Assembly: GCA_023678885.1 (NCBI GenBank)
Contig: CM043001.1
Span: 6,980,092 to 7,044,091, forward strand
DNA length: 64,000 nucleotides
Reading direction: 5' to 3'
Origin: Pogostemon cablin
Lineage: Eukaryota > Streptophyta > Magnoliopsida > Lamiales > Lamiaceae
Below, in pieces: positions 33,215-45,400 of the stretch (its first letter is position 1; the number at the start of each line of letters is the position of its first letter). Below the pieces are notes generated by a model. That model was not told where the DNA came from. It did no database searches and saw nothing but the letters and a program-made list of their open reading frames with translations. A program made the position numbers and the translations under genes.

Positions 33215-34534
33215 TGACACAACCCACCTTACATAACTTATAATTCAAATACTAATTAACATAAACATCATCATTATAAAAATCTGCATATATTTTTTTT
33301 CCAACACAATCACACCAGTTCAACATATGTAACCGGCTCCTGACACCACTTCAAAACACACAAACTTGTGACAATACTTATTATATTACATAATAAAATA
33401 TCAGCGGAAACAAAATAAGCCCACGGCCTAGCCCAACAGGTCATCATCTATGTACATCCGCTCAAAACCCTGAAGGAGCTCCACAACTTACACAATACAC
33501 CACATACTCAATTCTCATCAGGCTCACCAACAATGCTTAAACTAGTGAGATAAAAATCTAAGTAAGTAGAAATCATGCATGATAGTGCATGAAAATCCAT
33601 TTAGTTTTTTATCTCCAATTTCCTAATCTTTCTAGTTGATCCACAACTTGTATCACAATTTATCACAAATAATTTATAAAATAACATTTAGTGGCATATG
33701 AATACCTATTTACCTCATATCACATAAATCCACAGCGCGTATCAAAAATTAATTACAAATAATTCATAACAGAGTTATCACATATTAATCACAAATAATT
33801 CACAAACAACATGTCTATGCATTGTAGTTGGATCTCTACTTACCTGGTCTTCAAATGGTATACTATAAACCTTCTAAAGACGATAATAACTCGTCAATCT
33901 CCCGTTCCAGCACGCTTCTCCTTTCCTTCCTTTTCTTTATCTCTCTCCCCTCTCTTTCTCTTTTCTCTCTCTCCCTCTCTTTTATTTCTCTCTCTCTCTC
34001 TCTTCTTTTTTTCGAACTGATCCCAGAATGGGGTTGCTCTAACCTCTATAACCTACTATATATACTCACATAGATGGGATGAGTCGGTTTAATCCACCGC
34101 TCTCCCAGCCAATCATTTTCATTTTTTATATTATTATTATTATTATCCATTATGAATGTACGTGCAATACTTAATAACTAAGATATGATACATTTATAAA
34201 TTAATACACATACGTGTATATTTTCTTACCGCTATTATTATTACGAGAACACGTGTGATACTTAATAATTAAGGAATAATTATTTATAAACATAAGATAA
34301 TTTAATTATATATTCAAATTAATGCACGCAAATATTTAAGCACACATATATTCATATATTGTCACCATTTTTATCACTGATGTCTCAAATAAAATTTCAA
34401 AATAAATAAAATTTAGAAACAATTATCACATTATTATCACATAATTGCCAAATAATTATCATATAATTATAAAATGCACATAACACAAATTAAATTATAT
34501 TGGCACATGAGTAGTGAGAAGCTCGGGTATCACA
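33215..34534 (-). repeat. 5' LTR of the Tekay element
   Basis: 1,320 bp; - strand start TGTGATACCCGAGC, end GGGTTGTGTCA. It matches 19,514-19,935 and 28,816-29,611 apart from indels. The CT-rich tract is at 33,920-34,010. Confidence 0.9.
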
Positions 34535-34539
34535 GTGCC
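34535..34539. repeat. Target site duplication of the Tekay element, right copy (GTGCC)
   Basis: Partner of GTACC at 19,509-19,513. Confidence 0.65.
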
Positions 34540-35279
34540 ATTTTGTTATTTCTAGTTTTCTATTGTATGTTGCATGTCTGCCAATTCTTTATTTGATGGG
34601 TACTTGTTATTTGTGTGCATTTGCTCAGGGACGTTTCTGGCCACCAATGATCTCTCCTAGCAGTTCAGTCTGGTTTCTAGATAACCTATAATTGCTAGAG
34701 CTAATAGAATTTTGCTCAAGCATACCATGGTAATGTCTTCATCTGGAAGCAGCTAGATCAAAACTCAACTTAATTCTGCTTCTTTCGTCTTATATCACTT
34801 TGTCGTTAGTTACTCAAAATACTATTTGATGTTTGCTAGTTTACTTTACTGTGCATACAACAATTTTTTTAAAAAAAATTGTAATTAGATAGGGCATTGA
34901 CTAGTTATTCTTTGAGGAAATAGTTTTTGTAATTTCTTGTATCGTAGTGCTTTGAATGCATCATACTTTGTACAGTTATCTCTGAAATATATAATTGCTA
35001 CGTCGATTTTTTATACTATAATAATCTTGAAGTTATGATTAAGTTAATTTAGCATATATATATTATATTAGAGTTTTAATTTTCGAAATAGATGATGTAA
35101 ACTCATAGTTTTTCAACTTTTTTTATGTAGTTTTTATTTTTTGTTTAATAAGAATATTTGAATAATCATTGTGTATATATTGATTTTTAAATTTATTGAT
35201 TTTTAACATATAGTATTGAAATTAATTCCTTTTCGTTCTATCGAATTGGTAGTTAAGAAGTCCCTTCCAATATTTTTTA
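34540..35279. other. CACTA interior, right part
   Basis: Continuation of the CACTA body after the Tekay insertion. AT-rich; no ORF and no recognised motif. Confidence 0.4.
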
Positions 35280-35943
35280 TTATTTTAAATTATCTTAAAT
35301 GTGACAAAGTAATATGTAGAGAAGAAAAATACTAATAATGAAAATAATATTTCAAAGAATAAAATTTAAATTTATTATATTTGTATGACAAATTATTAGA
35401 AATTTCATGTGGTGCATTAATTATAGCCCGCCATTTAATAAAAATGTGAGATTTCTATTTATTTTTATTGTAGCTAGATTTATGGTGACAAAATATAAAA
35501 TTTCACGAATTATTTAAATATTTTATGACAAATTTATTTTCGTCGTATAAATATATTTATTTGTAAGAATAAATGTAGTTACTAATTATTATAAATTTAT
35601 CATTAAAAAATTAACCTCCAATATTTTGTATAAGAAAACTATCCTTATAAAAATTGTAATGAATTTTTAAGTTGTTGTGTTAAGTATAACTCACATTCTA
35701 ATAAAAAGATGACAATTTCTATTTATCGTCACTATAGTACGATATTAGTGACAAAATATATAATATCACTAATTGTAAAAAGTTTCATGGCAATTTTATT
35801 TTTTGTCATGAAATTATATTTTATTCATTACATTGGTTTTCTTCGCTAATTATCATAAATTTGTCATTAAAGAACTAACTTTAAATTTTTTATAGAAATA
35901 AGAAATCCATTACTAAAATTGTAATGCATTTATCAATGTCGTC
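35280..35943. repeat. CACTA right subterminal repeats, part 1
   Basis: GTGACAAA, TTCGTCGT, TCGTCACTAT and TTTTGTCAT variants recur, mirroring the left end. The region is cut at 35,943 by the Athila insertion and resumes at 49,855. Confidence 0.75.
35939..35943. repeat. Target site duplication of the large Athila, left (TCGTC)
   Basis: TCGTC precedes the LTR at 35,944 and recurs exactly at 49,850-49,854. TCGTC is also the core of the CACTA subterminal motif. Confidence 0.9.
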
Positions 35944-37610
35944 TGATAAGGGTTTTCTCAACACACAAATTAATCCTCAAGTATAAGGATATCAATTGTA
36001 GTCGCGAAGATGACCAAGTTACAATATCGAACCCACGGGATGGATAAATATCAATTTTGTATTCCTCTAGTATATTTTAGACTATGTTTGGTAGTTGAAT
36101 AGGTTTAATGGATAATAACTTCTAATCGAAATAACAAAAAAAATAGTAAGAGTAGAGAAAAGTGAGTTGTGATCAATAAGAATAATAGGTAGTTCGTCGG
36201 GTCATCCAGTTTCACTAGCAATTCGTATTTTCATGTGATGATATCCGACTCTGCCCTGTGGTTTGTGGACGCATCACTAGACCATGCAAGTTCACTCTAT
36301 AGACACAAGTAAATATGCGCTTGACACGTGTGAATAACATCGGAGCAAGAGATATGCTTCACCCCCCTTTCTAGGTACTATCATAATCAATTATCTTCTA
36401 CGTCTAGAATCTAACCTGATTTGATCTCCCTTTTTAGGTACTATAAAGTTATACTCTTCATCCTATTCATCAACCCGAATTTAATTCAATTCATGAATAT
36501 TCATATAAGACAGTTCTAATAATACTTCGGAATTCCTTCACTTAGAATTATAACAATAAACCCTGCTCTGTAGTGAACGCACTCAATCAATAACCATGTT
36601 ATGTATTTAGACTCTACACAACGATCATTGATGCACAAAACGACTATGAGTATGGATTAAATATGCAATCTTATATAAAATAAACCACAGGTAGTGTTGT
36701 ACGGAGTTTTACACACGAAACACGAATTACATCATGAAACTTTCATAACCCTAGAACTACCAAGGTAGTTCTAGCCCATGATTGATCTAGGAACAATCAT
36801 GGTTAGATTGATCATTCTTACTTGAACCTTCAGCGAACCTCTGTCACAGCCCTCCGGATGGATCACCACCTCTACTCTTGTCTCTCTTATGATTGACGAT
36901 CAAAAGCTCTCTTTATTCTCTGTATGAGCCTCATTTTATACTTGTAATCACGTCTCTAGGGCTTGGAATGGGCTTTCTAAGTGATCTCACGCGTTTCGGC
37001 CTCGAAAATCCGGATAAGGTAAGTTCTCGCACACAGGTTCGACCACGTCAAACAGGTCGAACCCCTGGCCACAGGTCGAACCCCAGGTCGAACCCCGCTA
37101 CTGGAAGAATTCTGCACAGGTTCGACCTTCTGGACAGGTCGAACCACTTAGGCCTTGGTCGAACCCCAAGTCGAACCTCAGCACTGGATGACTCCCGCTC
37201 CCGATTCGACCAACTGGCAAGTCGAACCCAAACATCATGGTCGAATCCTCTTTCTTGCAAACTGGTTCGACCATGGTTCGACCTGATGGCCAGGTCGAAC
37301 CAGCCTAGTCGTGGTCGAATCCATCTCTGCACGTTCAGCAACGTTGGTTCGACCTGCTGGAGAGGTCGAACCCTCCTCCAGCCAGGTCGAACCCACCTAA
37401 TTCTTGGGCGGTTCGCGTGGCTTCGACTCCATCTCTTCGATTCTTGGCTCTTTCACTCCGTTTTTGCTAAGAAAACACTCAAATAGCTCCACTAACACCT
37501 GATTCATGCTAATTCACAATATATATAGGTTTTCCACCTATTTCCACATCAAAACTCTCCAAAACTAGCACAAAACATAGGGCCAAACTTGTGAATTTAC
37601 ACACTCATCA
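35944..37610 (-). repeat. 3' LTR of the large Athila
   Basis: On the - strand it runs TGATGAGTGTG to ACCCTTATCA. Same length (1,667 bp) as 48,183-49,849. A GGTTCGACC/GGTCGAACC array is at 37,036-37,393 and a TATA motif near 36,933. Confidence 0.95.
37036..37393. repeat. Inverted-motif array in the 3' LTR
   Basis: About 18 copies, some with one mismatch, of GGTTCGACC or its complement GGTCGAACC in ~360 bp. Several form perfect stems with 7-10-nt loops, for example at 37,121-37,145, 37,274-37,299 and 37,346-37,371. Identical in plan to 49,275-49,632. Confidence 0.9.
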
Positions 37611-37621
37611 AACCCCCAAAC
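37611..37621 (-). other. Polypurine tract of the large Athila
   Basis: On the - strand AGTTTGGGGGTT directly precedes the TGATGAG start of the 3' LTR. Confidence 0.85.
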
Positions 37622-38938
37622 TTACATGTTGCTCGTCCCGAGGCAACCAATTTGAACCATAGGAGTCGTGTATAATTCAACAAGATCTGGTACAACACAT
37701 ATTACACATGTCACTTCATTGAATCAAACAAGAATTACTTGCATCAAATATGTCACTCATGTAAAATCAATCCAATCACACACCATTCGGAGTACTAAGT
37801 AATCTCACTGACAAGATAAGTCTTTACTCTCTTTCGCTCGTGCGTTAGGCACTATAGGCTAGTATAAACAGTCATATCAATTCATATTCACGCGTAACCA
37901 TAAGCTTGGCAAAGGTCTCAAAAATCAACTCACATTAGATTAATACTAGGATCACAAAGGACTTGTTTCTAGGTTGGAATGTTGGCTCTTTGGAAAGGGT
38001 AGGAAAATTTGGTCATAGTAACTTAATACACTAGTAGAGAGTTACCTTGGAGGTTCTTGATTTCTCATTCGGCTTCATATTCTCCTCCAATTCTCCTCTT
38101 GCACTTGCAATTTTCAATTTTTCTTCTCTTCCTTGCATCAACATCATTCTTCTTTTAATTACTCGGGTACCAGTTATAGGCACTACCCTTCTCGAACATC
38201 GTTCAGCTGTTTCTTATAAACTTCAAGCCCCATGTATAAGCAATTCGGGATACCAATTTCAGGCATTATCCCTAACAAGATTTAACCATGCACTTTTCTT
38301 ACTGAACCTCATTCCATCTTCCCTTCATTTCTTCCACACTTATTCACCTTACTCTCTCTACCAATGAATAGGGTATTTTCAAAGCTCAAATAAGGTAATT
38401 AAGGCTCTTATATTTGGCTTGCCAAAGAAAAAGCTTTTAAAAGGCTCAAACAGGGCTACCAAAGATTTATAAAATCATTAGGAAAGGTAAAATTTGGCTA
38501 AGTGACTCGATTAATCAAAAATGGCCTAAGATCATATCCTAATACTTCATCAATTGTAAGTTTCACACAAGACTCCAACCCAAGTTCTAGAATACGTTCA
38601 TACAAATGATTCTCTCAAGAATAAACTATCATGATTAATCATGATAAAGGCTCAAATCCTCACATAGGTAATCAATTCCTAATACTCCTCATAGCACATA
38701 ATCAAAATCAATTCCTCATGAATTCCATATACTTAACAAATTATTCATGCTCTTTCCAAATGAAAATAAACACGTAAACACATGAATGCACAGAATCAAT
38801 AACCCATATACAAAACAATGATACAAGATCAACTATATCAGGTACATGCCACTCACACATGAATCACACCCCAATCTGTAAAAATAAAAAGAAGAACGGG
38901 AGATAAAATGAATCGGAGAAGCCAAAAGAAACCTGAAA
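37622..38938 (-). other. Athila 3' noncoding region
   Basis: About 1.3 kb between the last stop of the env-position ORF and the polypurine tract. AT-rich, no ORF on the element strand, no repeat of note. Confidence 0.6.
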
Positions 38939-40455
38939 CTACTCCCTAGTAGCATCATCATCCTCATCATCATCGTCATCCTCATCCATTCTATTTTCCA
39001 CCGCTCGGCACAGACTGATAATGTGCTTATCCATTATATCCACTCGACTACTCACTCTACCAACACGCTCATCCAAGGCAGAGTACCTTTCGTTCAGCGT
39101 GGCATAGTTGGCGTTAGCGAGCGCGAGCTGCCTGTTCGTCTCTTGCTGCGCAGCTACCACCGTGATCAGCTGCTCATGAATCAAGCGAAGCTGCTCCCGA
39201 GTACCTGGAACTGCTCGCCGCTACTGCTGTCCTGGAGCATGCTGAGGCGCATCATGCTGCCCTCCTTCTGGAATCTCTATCTCCGGCTGCTCATCTACCT
39301 GATCCTCCTCTTCAGGCTGCTGTGGCTGAGGTGGACGGAACTCTCCTTGATCAACGATCTGCTGTAACTCAGCCATCCTCCCCTCAGCACACATCTGTGC
39401 TACCGCTCTCCAATCACCACCCAACTTCGCTGCCACGGATAAAGCGGTGTGTCCAAGAGAATTCATTAGCTTATTCTTTGCTTCCCGAATAGTTGTCAAG
39501 TTGCTTACGTCGAAGGGGAACATAAATTCGAAAGGCTTGAGACCTCTCATGAAAAACCAATCTCCATTTCTAAAATGGGCAAACCCTCCCTTCGCGCACG
39601 TGCTCATCATCAAATCGGGTTCTCCTTCTACTGGTGTAATGCCGGTGAGATCCAAGTTGTAATGCTCAGCCAAGATCGTCAATAACCCTCCAATATTTAC
39701 CTTTTAAAAACCAATGGTCTCGAATCGATTCAGCTGCGCAATAAAATAAGCTCCAACATTGAACTTCACTCCATTCAGCATACACCACAGGGCATATAGC
39801 TCTCCTCTAGACACAACACTCCCCTCTGAGCGGGCAAACAACGTGTTGCTCAGAATGCGGTCCATGTACCTCAAGACTGGGTTCTTTATTGCGGAAGCAT
39901 GAGCCTGTCTGGTCTTATAATCACGAATCTCCCCAGTGATCTCCCTCCAAAACCGTTTTACACTAAATGCAGCATTTTCTAAACGAGGGATCTCCAAAGG
40001 CGTCTCAAACAGCTCATTGAAATCCTCAGACGTCCATCTCCTACTCACTCCACCAAGCTGAAACGTACACCGATAGGGGTATCCAAGCGGGTCCTTCTCC
40101 ATCTCAAATGAGCAAACTACTTCCGCTGTAACACGGAAGTACGTCGGCCTCTTCAACTCCATGAATCTTCGGATCCCTACTTGATCAAACATCCAAAATA
40201 TATCATCCCCTATTCTCATTATCCTCATCGCTTTATCATCTTGTTATCGAGTGCGAGCTATCTTGTCTGAAACTTCCTCCCACTTCTCTTTAATCTCATC
40301 CCATTCTTGCATACTAATCTTGAAGTTATCAGGTAAACGATCTTGTAGCCTCAGTTTTCTTGTCACTTTGTCCAAATTTGAAGGCCTGTCATGCCTCTTC
40401 TTTGATCTTTCCTCCTCTGCTTTACCTTTTCCTTTACTTGATCCTTGTCCCTTTC
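38939..40455 (-). pseudogene. Athila env-position ORF (ATHILA ORF1-like), second exon
   Basis: One frame of about 505 codons on the - strand, broken by TAA at 40,244-40,246, TAA at 39,704-39,706 and TAG at 39,221-39,223, and ending at 38,939. It starts with a Lys/Gly/Ser-rich stretch (GQGSSKGKGKAEEERSKK). The middle (RRFMELKRPTYFRVTAEVV, CTFQLGGVSRRWTSEDFNEL, FNVGAYFIAQLNRF) resembles the ATHILA ORF-1 family found downstream of integrase in Athila elements. The C-terminus is a coiled-coil-like stretch followed by an Asp/Glu run (DEDDDDDEDDD). No signal peptide or membrane segment was seen, so an envelope role is not supported by the sequence. Function unknown. Confidence 0.75.
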
Positions 40456-40970
40456 CTGAAAACAAATACTTCAATCCAACCAACAAGACAAGAAAGCAAG
40501 TATTGTACTAGCACATCACATACTCTACTCAAGACTTCAAGCATCAATGCATATTCAAACAAACTATCATCTCAACACCACTTACTTATTCAACATTCTC
40601 AAAACATCTTCAATCACACCTTCTTTAATCATCAAAACATAACCAACAAGCATGCATTAAGCAATTCAAGCAATTCAATCAAAAATTCAACATGTTTCCC
40701 TCAATGAACTACTTCAATTTCATCAATTTCAAACTAAATCAACATGCTCATTCTATGATATGTTCTATATCCTTGATCATTCCACATAAAAATCCAAGTT
40801 CTATCAGTAATCAATCAACCAAAAACCAAGAAACAAGAATTCATATGAAACAAATCATAATATCAACATTCACCATGGAATTCAACCATACTCAACATCA
40901 ATCCTCTTATTCACATCGAATTTCTTACCTAAACCTTCAATCCTAGAGTAATTGAGTTGGAAAAACATAC
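40456..40970 (-). other. Probable 515-nt intron of the Athila env-position ORF
   Basis: On the - strand the donor CAAG/GTATGTTTTT (40,970) and the acceptor TTTGTTTTCAG/GAAAGG (40,456) are both near ideal for plants. They join a 16-nt first exon to the second exon in phase 1, keeping the exon 2 frame. The intron is AT-rich with stops in all frames. Confidence 0.75.
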
Positions 40971-40986
40971 CTTGTGACTTGCCCAT
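40971..40986 (-). CDS. First exon of the Athila env-position ORF (16 nt)
   Basis: Begins with the ATG at 40,984-40,986 and ends at a GT donor after five codons and one base. It is the only ATG near the donor and its phase matches exon 2. A short first exon supplying the start codon would let this ORF be made from a spliced subgenomic RNA, as described for the env-position gene of the barley Athila-like element Bagy-2. Confidence 0.6.
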
Positions 40987-41234
40987 GGTGAACAACTGAT
41001 CGAGAACACACAACAACCAAAAATCGCGATTTCAGCCCTAACTCGCGACGAAATCCGCCTAAATCCGTGACCGAATCGAAAATTCAAGGTGTAGTATTGT
41101 GTAATCGGTGTGAAATCAAGTGTAATTGAAGAATTTGTGCAAGGGTGTAGAGGTTCGAAGAGGGTTCGAGGTTTGGTGTTTCGAAAAAATGATCGAACCC
41201 CTCTGAAAAATCGAACTTAAATCGCGTACCTGGC

Positions 41235-41550
41235 TTGGTTCGACCACCTGAACAGGTCGAACCATGGATGGCGAGGTCGAACCTCTATTCTGGACAAACG
41301 ATCTTCTTGGTTCGACCAGGGGTTTGACTTGCTAAACAGGTCGAACCTTCCTTGAATTGGTCGAACCCCTCTTCTGGAAAACAGAGTGCTTCAAACTGAC
41401 AGGTTCGACCATAGGTTCGACCTCCTGATCAGGTCGAACAACTATGGCTTAGGTTGAACCTCCTCTCTGGACAACTTTCTACGCCGGTTCGACTTTCTCT
41501 GCTTTTGTTCGACCTCTGGCTCTGGTCGAACCACTCCTAGAGTTGGTCGA
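41235..41550. repeat. Inverted-motif array between pol and the env-position ORF
   Basis: About 15 copies of GGTTCGACC/GGTCGAACC or one-base variants. The plan is the same as in the LTR. It shares CAGAGTGCT between units with the gag-pol array, so the arrays are related beyond the 9-bp core. Confidence 0.85.
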
Positions 41551-42036
41551 ACCTTCCTCCTAATTTTCAAAACTGAGTGTTCTTCATTCACTACATACTT
41601 CAAGCTTCAACACAACTTCATTAGGTACAATCTAGAGCACAACTTCAAAAATTGTTCCACATAACATCATTCATGAGTATCTCCGTAAAAGAAAACACAA
41701 CTAAAAACCACTGAACATTAGGCAAGTTGTAAAAAATCGTCACATCAAAATCGATTAAAATTTCAATATGGCCTTTAAAAACCAACTCCCCTAACCAACA
41801 ATACAAAGAAAAGATTATACTCTCAATGCTTCGATGAGGTAATAACATCACACCCCCCCAAACTTAGTAAAAACGTAAGTCGAAACTAAGTTTGAAAAGA
41901 GATGTAATTGCCGATTAGTAAGCATCTTAAATATAAAAATTTCTTACTCACACAAAAGAAACAAAGCAATAAAACGGAAGAGTAAGCTCTCAACAAGCGC
42001 TCATGTTTAATGTCGTAGAGTCACGACGGTACCAAA

Positions 42037-42438
42037 TCAGAACAAGGTATCATCAAAAATGACACACGCATCATCCGGCGACCTATAATGCTTCATTCGA
42101 TGCCCATTTGCCATGATAACGTCTCCATCTTTGTCAATAAGCTCAAAAATCCCCCCTCCTAAGGCTCGATGAATCATGAACGGTCCCGTCCACTTAGACT
42201 TCAACTTGTCTGCAAAAAGCTTCAAACGAGAGTTAAAAAGTAGTACCTCATCTCCTTGCTTGAACTCCTTGTATGAAATCTTAGAACCATGCCACCTCTT
42301 CATTCTTTCCTTATAAATCTCTGAATTCTTGTAAGCACGACTCCTAAACTCATCCAATTGATTCATGTGAGTTATCCTCAACTCCTTTACATCCTTAAGG
42401 GTCAAGTTCAAGCTACGCAAAGCCCAAAACGCTTTGTG
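42037..42438 (-). pseudogene. Athila integrase C-terminal part after a stop
   Basis: Same frame as the pol ORF, separated by TAA at 42,439-42,441 (CAA-to-TAA would explain it). It contains FKQGDEVLLFNSRLKLF and KSKWTGPFMIHRALGGGIFE, the C-terminal DNA-binding part of a Ty3 integrase, and ends naturally with a TGA or TAA after FDDTLF. Without the stop it would complete pol. Confidence 0.85.
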
Positions 42439-45400
42439 TTAAAATTCTACAGGTAAGTGGCACGGCTTCCCATAGACAATTTGATACGGTGACATATCTA
42501 ACACCGTCTTGTAAGCGGTCCGGAACCCCCATAACACATCATCAAGCTTCATAGCCCAATCCTTTCTATTAGTTCCTACCACTTTCTCTAGAATCTGCTT
42601 TATTTGACAGTTGGAGACCTCTGCCTGCCCATTCGCTTGCGGATGATAGGGTGTAGTAACCCTATGCTTAACACCATAATCCTTAAGCACCTTCTCCAGA
42701 AATTTATTGACGAAGTGGGAACCTCCATCACTAACTAGTGCTCTAGGAACTCCATAACGGGCAAAAATATGTTTCTTCAGGAAAGATAAAACAACTTTCG
42801 AGTCATTAACACGAGTAAGAATCGCTTCCACCCACTTCGAAACATAATCCACCGCAAGAAGAATGTAGAGAAACCCATTCGACGGGGGAAAAGGCCCCAT
42901 AAAATCGATCCCCCATACATCGAATATCTCTACGACAATGCTAGGCTGCAATGGCATCTCATCTTTCCTACCTATATTACCCATGCGCTGACATCTATCG
43001 CAAGACGCCACATAGCTCTCACTATCTTTAAACAATGTAAGCCAATAAAGAGCAGATTGAAGTACCTTAGCTGCAGTCTTTTGCGCTCCGAAATGCCCCC
43101 CATTCGGTTGTGCATGACAGAACTCAAACACACTTTCCATTTCCATCTCGGGTACACATCTTCGGATAATAGAATCTGTACAAATCTTGTAAACAAATGG
43201 ATCATACCATATAAATGTCTCAACTTTCCTACGAAATTTCGCAAGTTGATATCGGTTGAGATCCCTTGGAATTTCACCAATGACAATGTAATTAACATAA
43301 TCCGCGTACCATGGATCCATACCTTGCGCTGCAACCACACATGCTCGCTCGGTACCTTCAACAGCCACAGCCATGATCTTCTCAGGGAACATCTCTTCAA
43401 TATACTCGAAAGAATTATCACAATGCTCCCTAGTCTCTAACCTTGACAAGTGATCTGCTAACACATTTTCCGTTCCTTTCTTATCCCGAATCTCCAAGTC
43501 AAACTCCTGCAGTAGTAGAATCCACCTTATAATCCTAGGCTTCGTCTCCTTCTTCTCCATCAAATAACGAATCGTTGAGTGATCCGTATACACAATCGTC
43601 TTCATGCCAACCAAATACTGACGAAACTTATCGAATGCATACACAACAGCCAAAAACTCCTTTTCAGTTACCGTGTAATTCTTCTGTGCCGCATCAAAAG
43701 TCTTACTCGCGTAGTAAATGGCGCAGAACTTCTTCTCCCTTAGCTGCCCAAGCACCACACCCAATGCTACATCACTTGCATTACACATAAGTACAAACGG
43801 TTGAGTCCAGTCCGGTGTGATCAAGATAGGGGCAGTAATAAGCGCCTCCTTCAAAACTTGAAAAGCTGTTAGACACTCATCATTAAACACAAAAGGAATA
43901 TCCTTTTCAAGTAAATGAGATAAGGGCTTAGAGTATTTTGAGAAGTCTTTAATGAATCTCCTGTAAAAACCGGCGTGTCCAAGAAAGAACCGCACTCCTC
44001 TTTCATTGGTCGGTGGTGGAAGCTTCTCAATTGCCACCACTTTAGCACGATCTACCTGTAATCCCTTGGCGGAAACATGATGCCCAAGAACATTCCCATC
44101 CTTCACCATGAAGTGGCACTTCTCCCAATTCAAGACAAGATTAGTTTCTTGACACCTCTTCAAAACAACAGCAAGGTTAGACAAACACATATCAAAAGAA
44201 GATCCAAAGACTGAAAAATCGTCCATGAATACTTCCATGATCTTCTCTATCAAACCATCAAAAATCGCCATCATGCATCTCTGAAAAGTAGCAGCCGCAT
44301 TACACAATCCAAACAGCATTTTCCTAAAAGCAAAAGTCCCGTAGGGGCAAGTAAAAGTGGTATTTTCTTGATCCTCGGGAGCAATCATGATTTGATTATA
44401 CCCCGAGTATCCATCCAAGAAACAATAAAACTCATACCCTGCAAGACGATCCAACATTTGATCCATAAACGGAAGAGGAAAATGGTCCTTACACGTGTTC
44501 TCATTCAGTTTCCTGTAATCCACACATGTACGCCATCCCGTAGGAATTCTCGTGGCTATAGCTTCTCCATCCTCAGCTTTCACTACAGTCATGCCCCCCT
44601 TTTTAGCAACTACATGCAATGGACTCACATGGGGACTATCACTAATAGGATATATAATTCCAGCATCCAACCACGTAAGAATTTGCTTCCTTATCACCTC
44701 TTGAATTGCGGGATTCACCCTACGCTGATTCTGAACACTAGCCTTGGCTTCATCCAACAACCTAATCCGATGCATACAATATGAAGGACTAATACCTTTC
44801 AAATCATCAAGTGACCACCCTATTGCACACTTGTACTTCCTTAAGACATCTAATAACTCCTCAAGTTGATCATCATTAAGGGAAGAAGATACAATTACCG
44901 GATATTGTGCATTATCACCAAGAAAAGCATACTTCAAGTGATCCGGCAATGGTTTCAACTCCTCTTTTCTTTTCTCCACTGGAGTGTTTTCGTTATCCAA
45001 AGGCAAGTACTTCCTGGTCCATTTGACTTCTTCCACCTTATTTCTTTCCAATGCAAACCTGTCATCACCCAAAGCAAGTAAGTTTTCAAGAAATTCAATA
45101 CATACCTCGTTAGAAAGTCCGTCAAGCTCCGTAGTGGGATAAGTAAGAGACTCCATCAAACATGTCTCTAGAGGATCCTTTGACAAGATCAGAGACATAT
45201 CCTCCTTCACAATCTCCTCCACCACGTCAATACTATAACATTGGGACTCCATTGGCATCTTCATTGCTTTGTCCAAATTAAAAAGTACTTTTTCTTTGTC
45301 CATTCTAAACTTCAGTTCTCCCTTCTGAACATCTATCATAGCTCCAGCTGTAGCAAGAAATGGCCTCCCCAAGATTAAAGGAACATTATCCTTGTCATCA

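Larger units (their letters stand above)
19514..34534 (-). mobile_element. Tekay/Del-type chromovirus (Ty3), defective, - strand
   Basis: The LTRs start TGTGATACCC and end GTGTCA on the - strand. The element has an initiator-Met-type PBS, gag-protease, RNase H and integrase remnants, a C-terminal chromodomain and a polypurine tract. Most of RT and part of the integrase core are deleted, so it cannot move by itself. The 3' LTR (lower coordinates) is split by a copia element. The two LTRs differ by large indels, suggesting that it is older than the Tat and Athila elements here. It is inserted in the CACTA interior. Confidence 0.88.

Noticed and set aside
37036..37393. CRISPR-like array
   Set aside because: The repeat is only 9 bp, occurs in both orientations and spacers are 0-35 bp without regularity; it lies in a plant retrotransposon.
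37036..37393. Pol III B-box or tRNA-derived repeat, because GGTTCGA resembles the tRNA T-arm
   Set aside because: The motif lacks the rest of the B-box consensus, no A box lies upstream, and no tRNA-like fold was seen.
36893..37486. A 197-codon + strand ORF in the Athila LTR, repeated at 49,132-49,725, rich in Arg, Ser and Pro
   Set aside because: It is antisense to the element and consists of translated GGTCGAACC repeats. It is present twice only because the LTRs are identical.
38939..40486. Retroviral-type envelope gene
   Set aside because: Only the position fits. No signal peptide, cleavage site or membrane segment was seen, and the sequence resembles the ATHILA ORF-1 family of unknown role.
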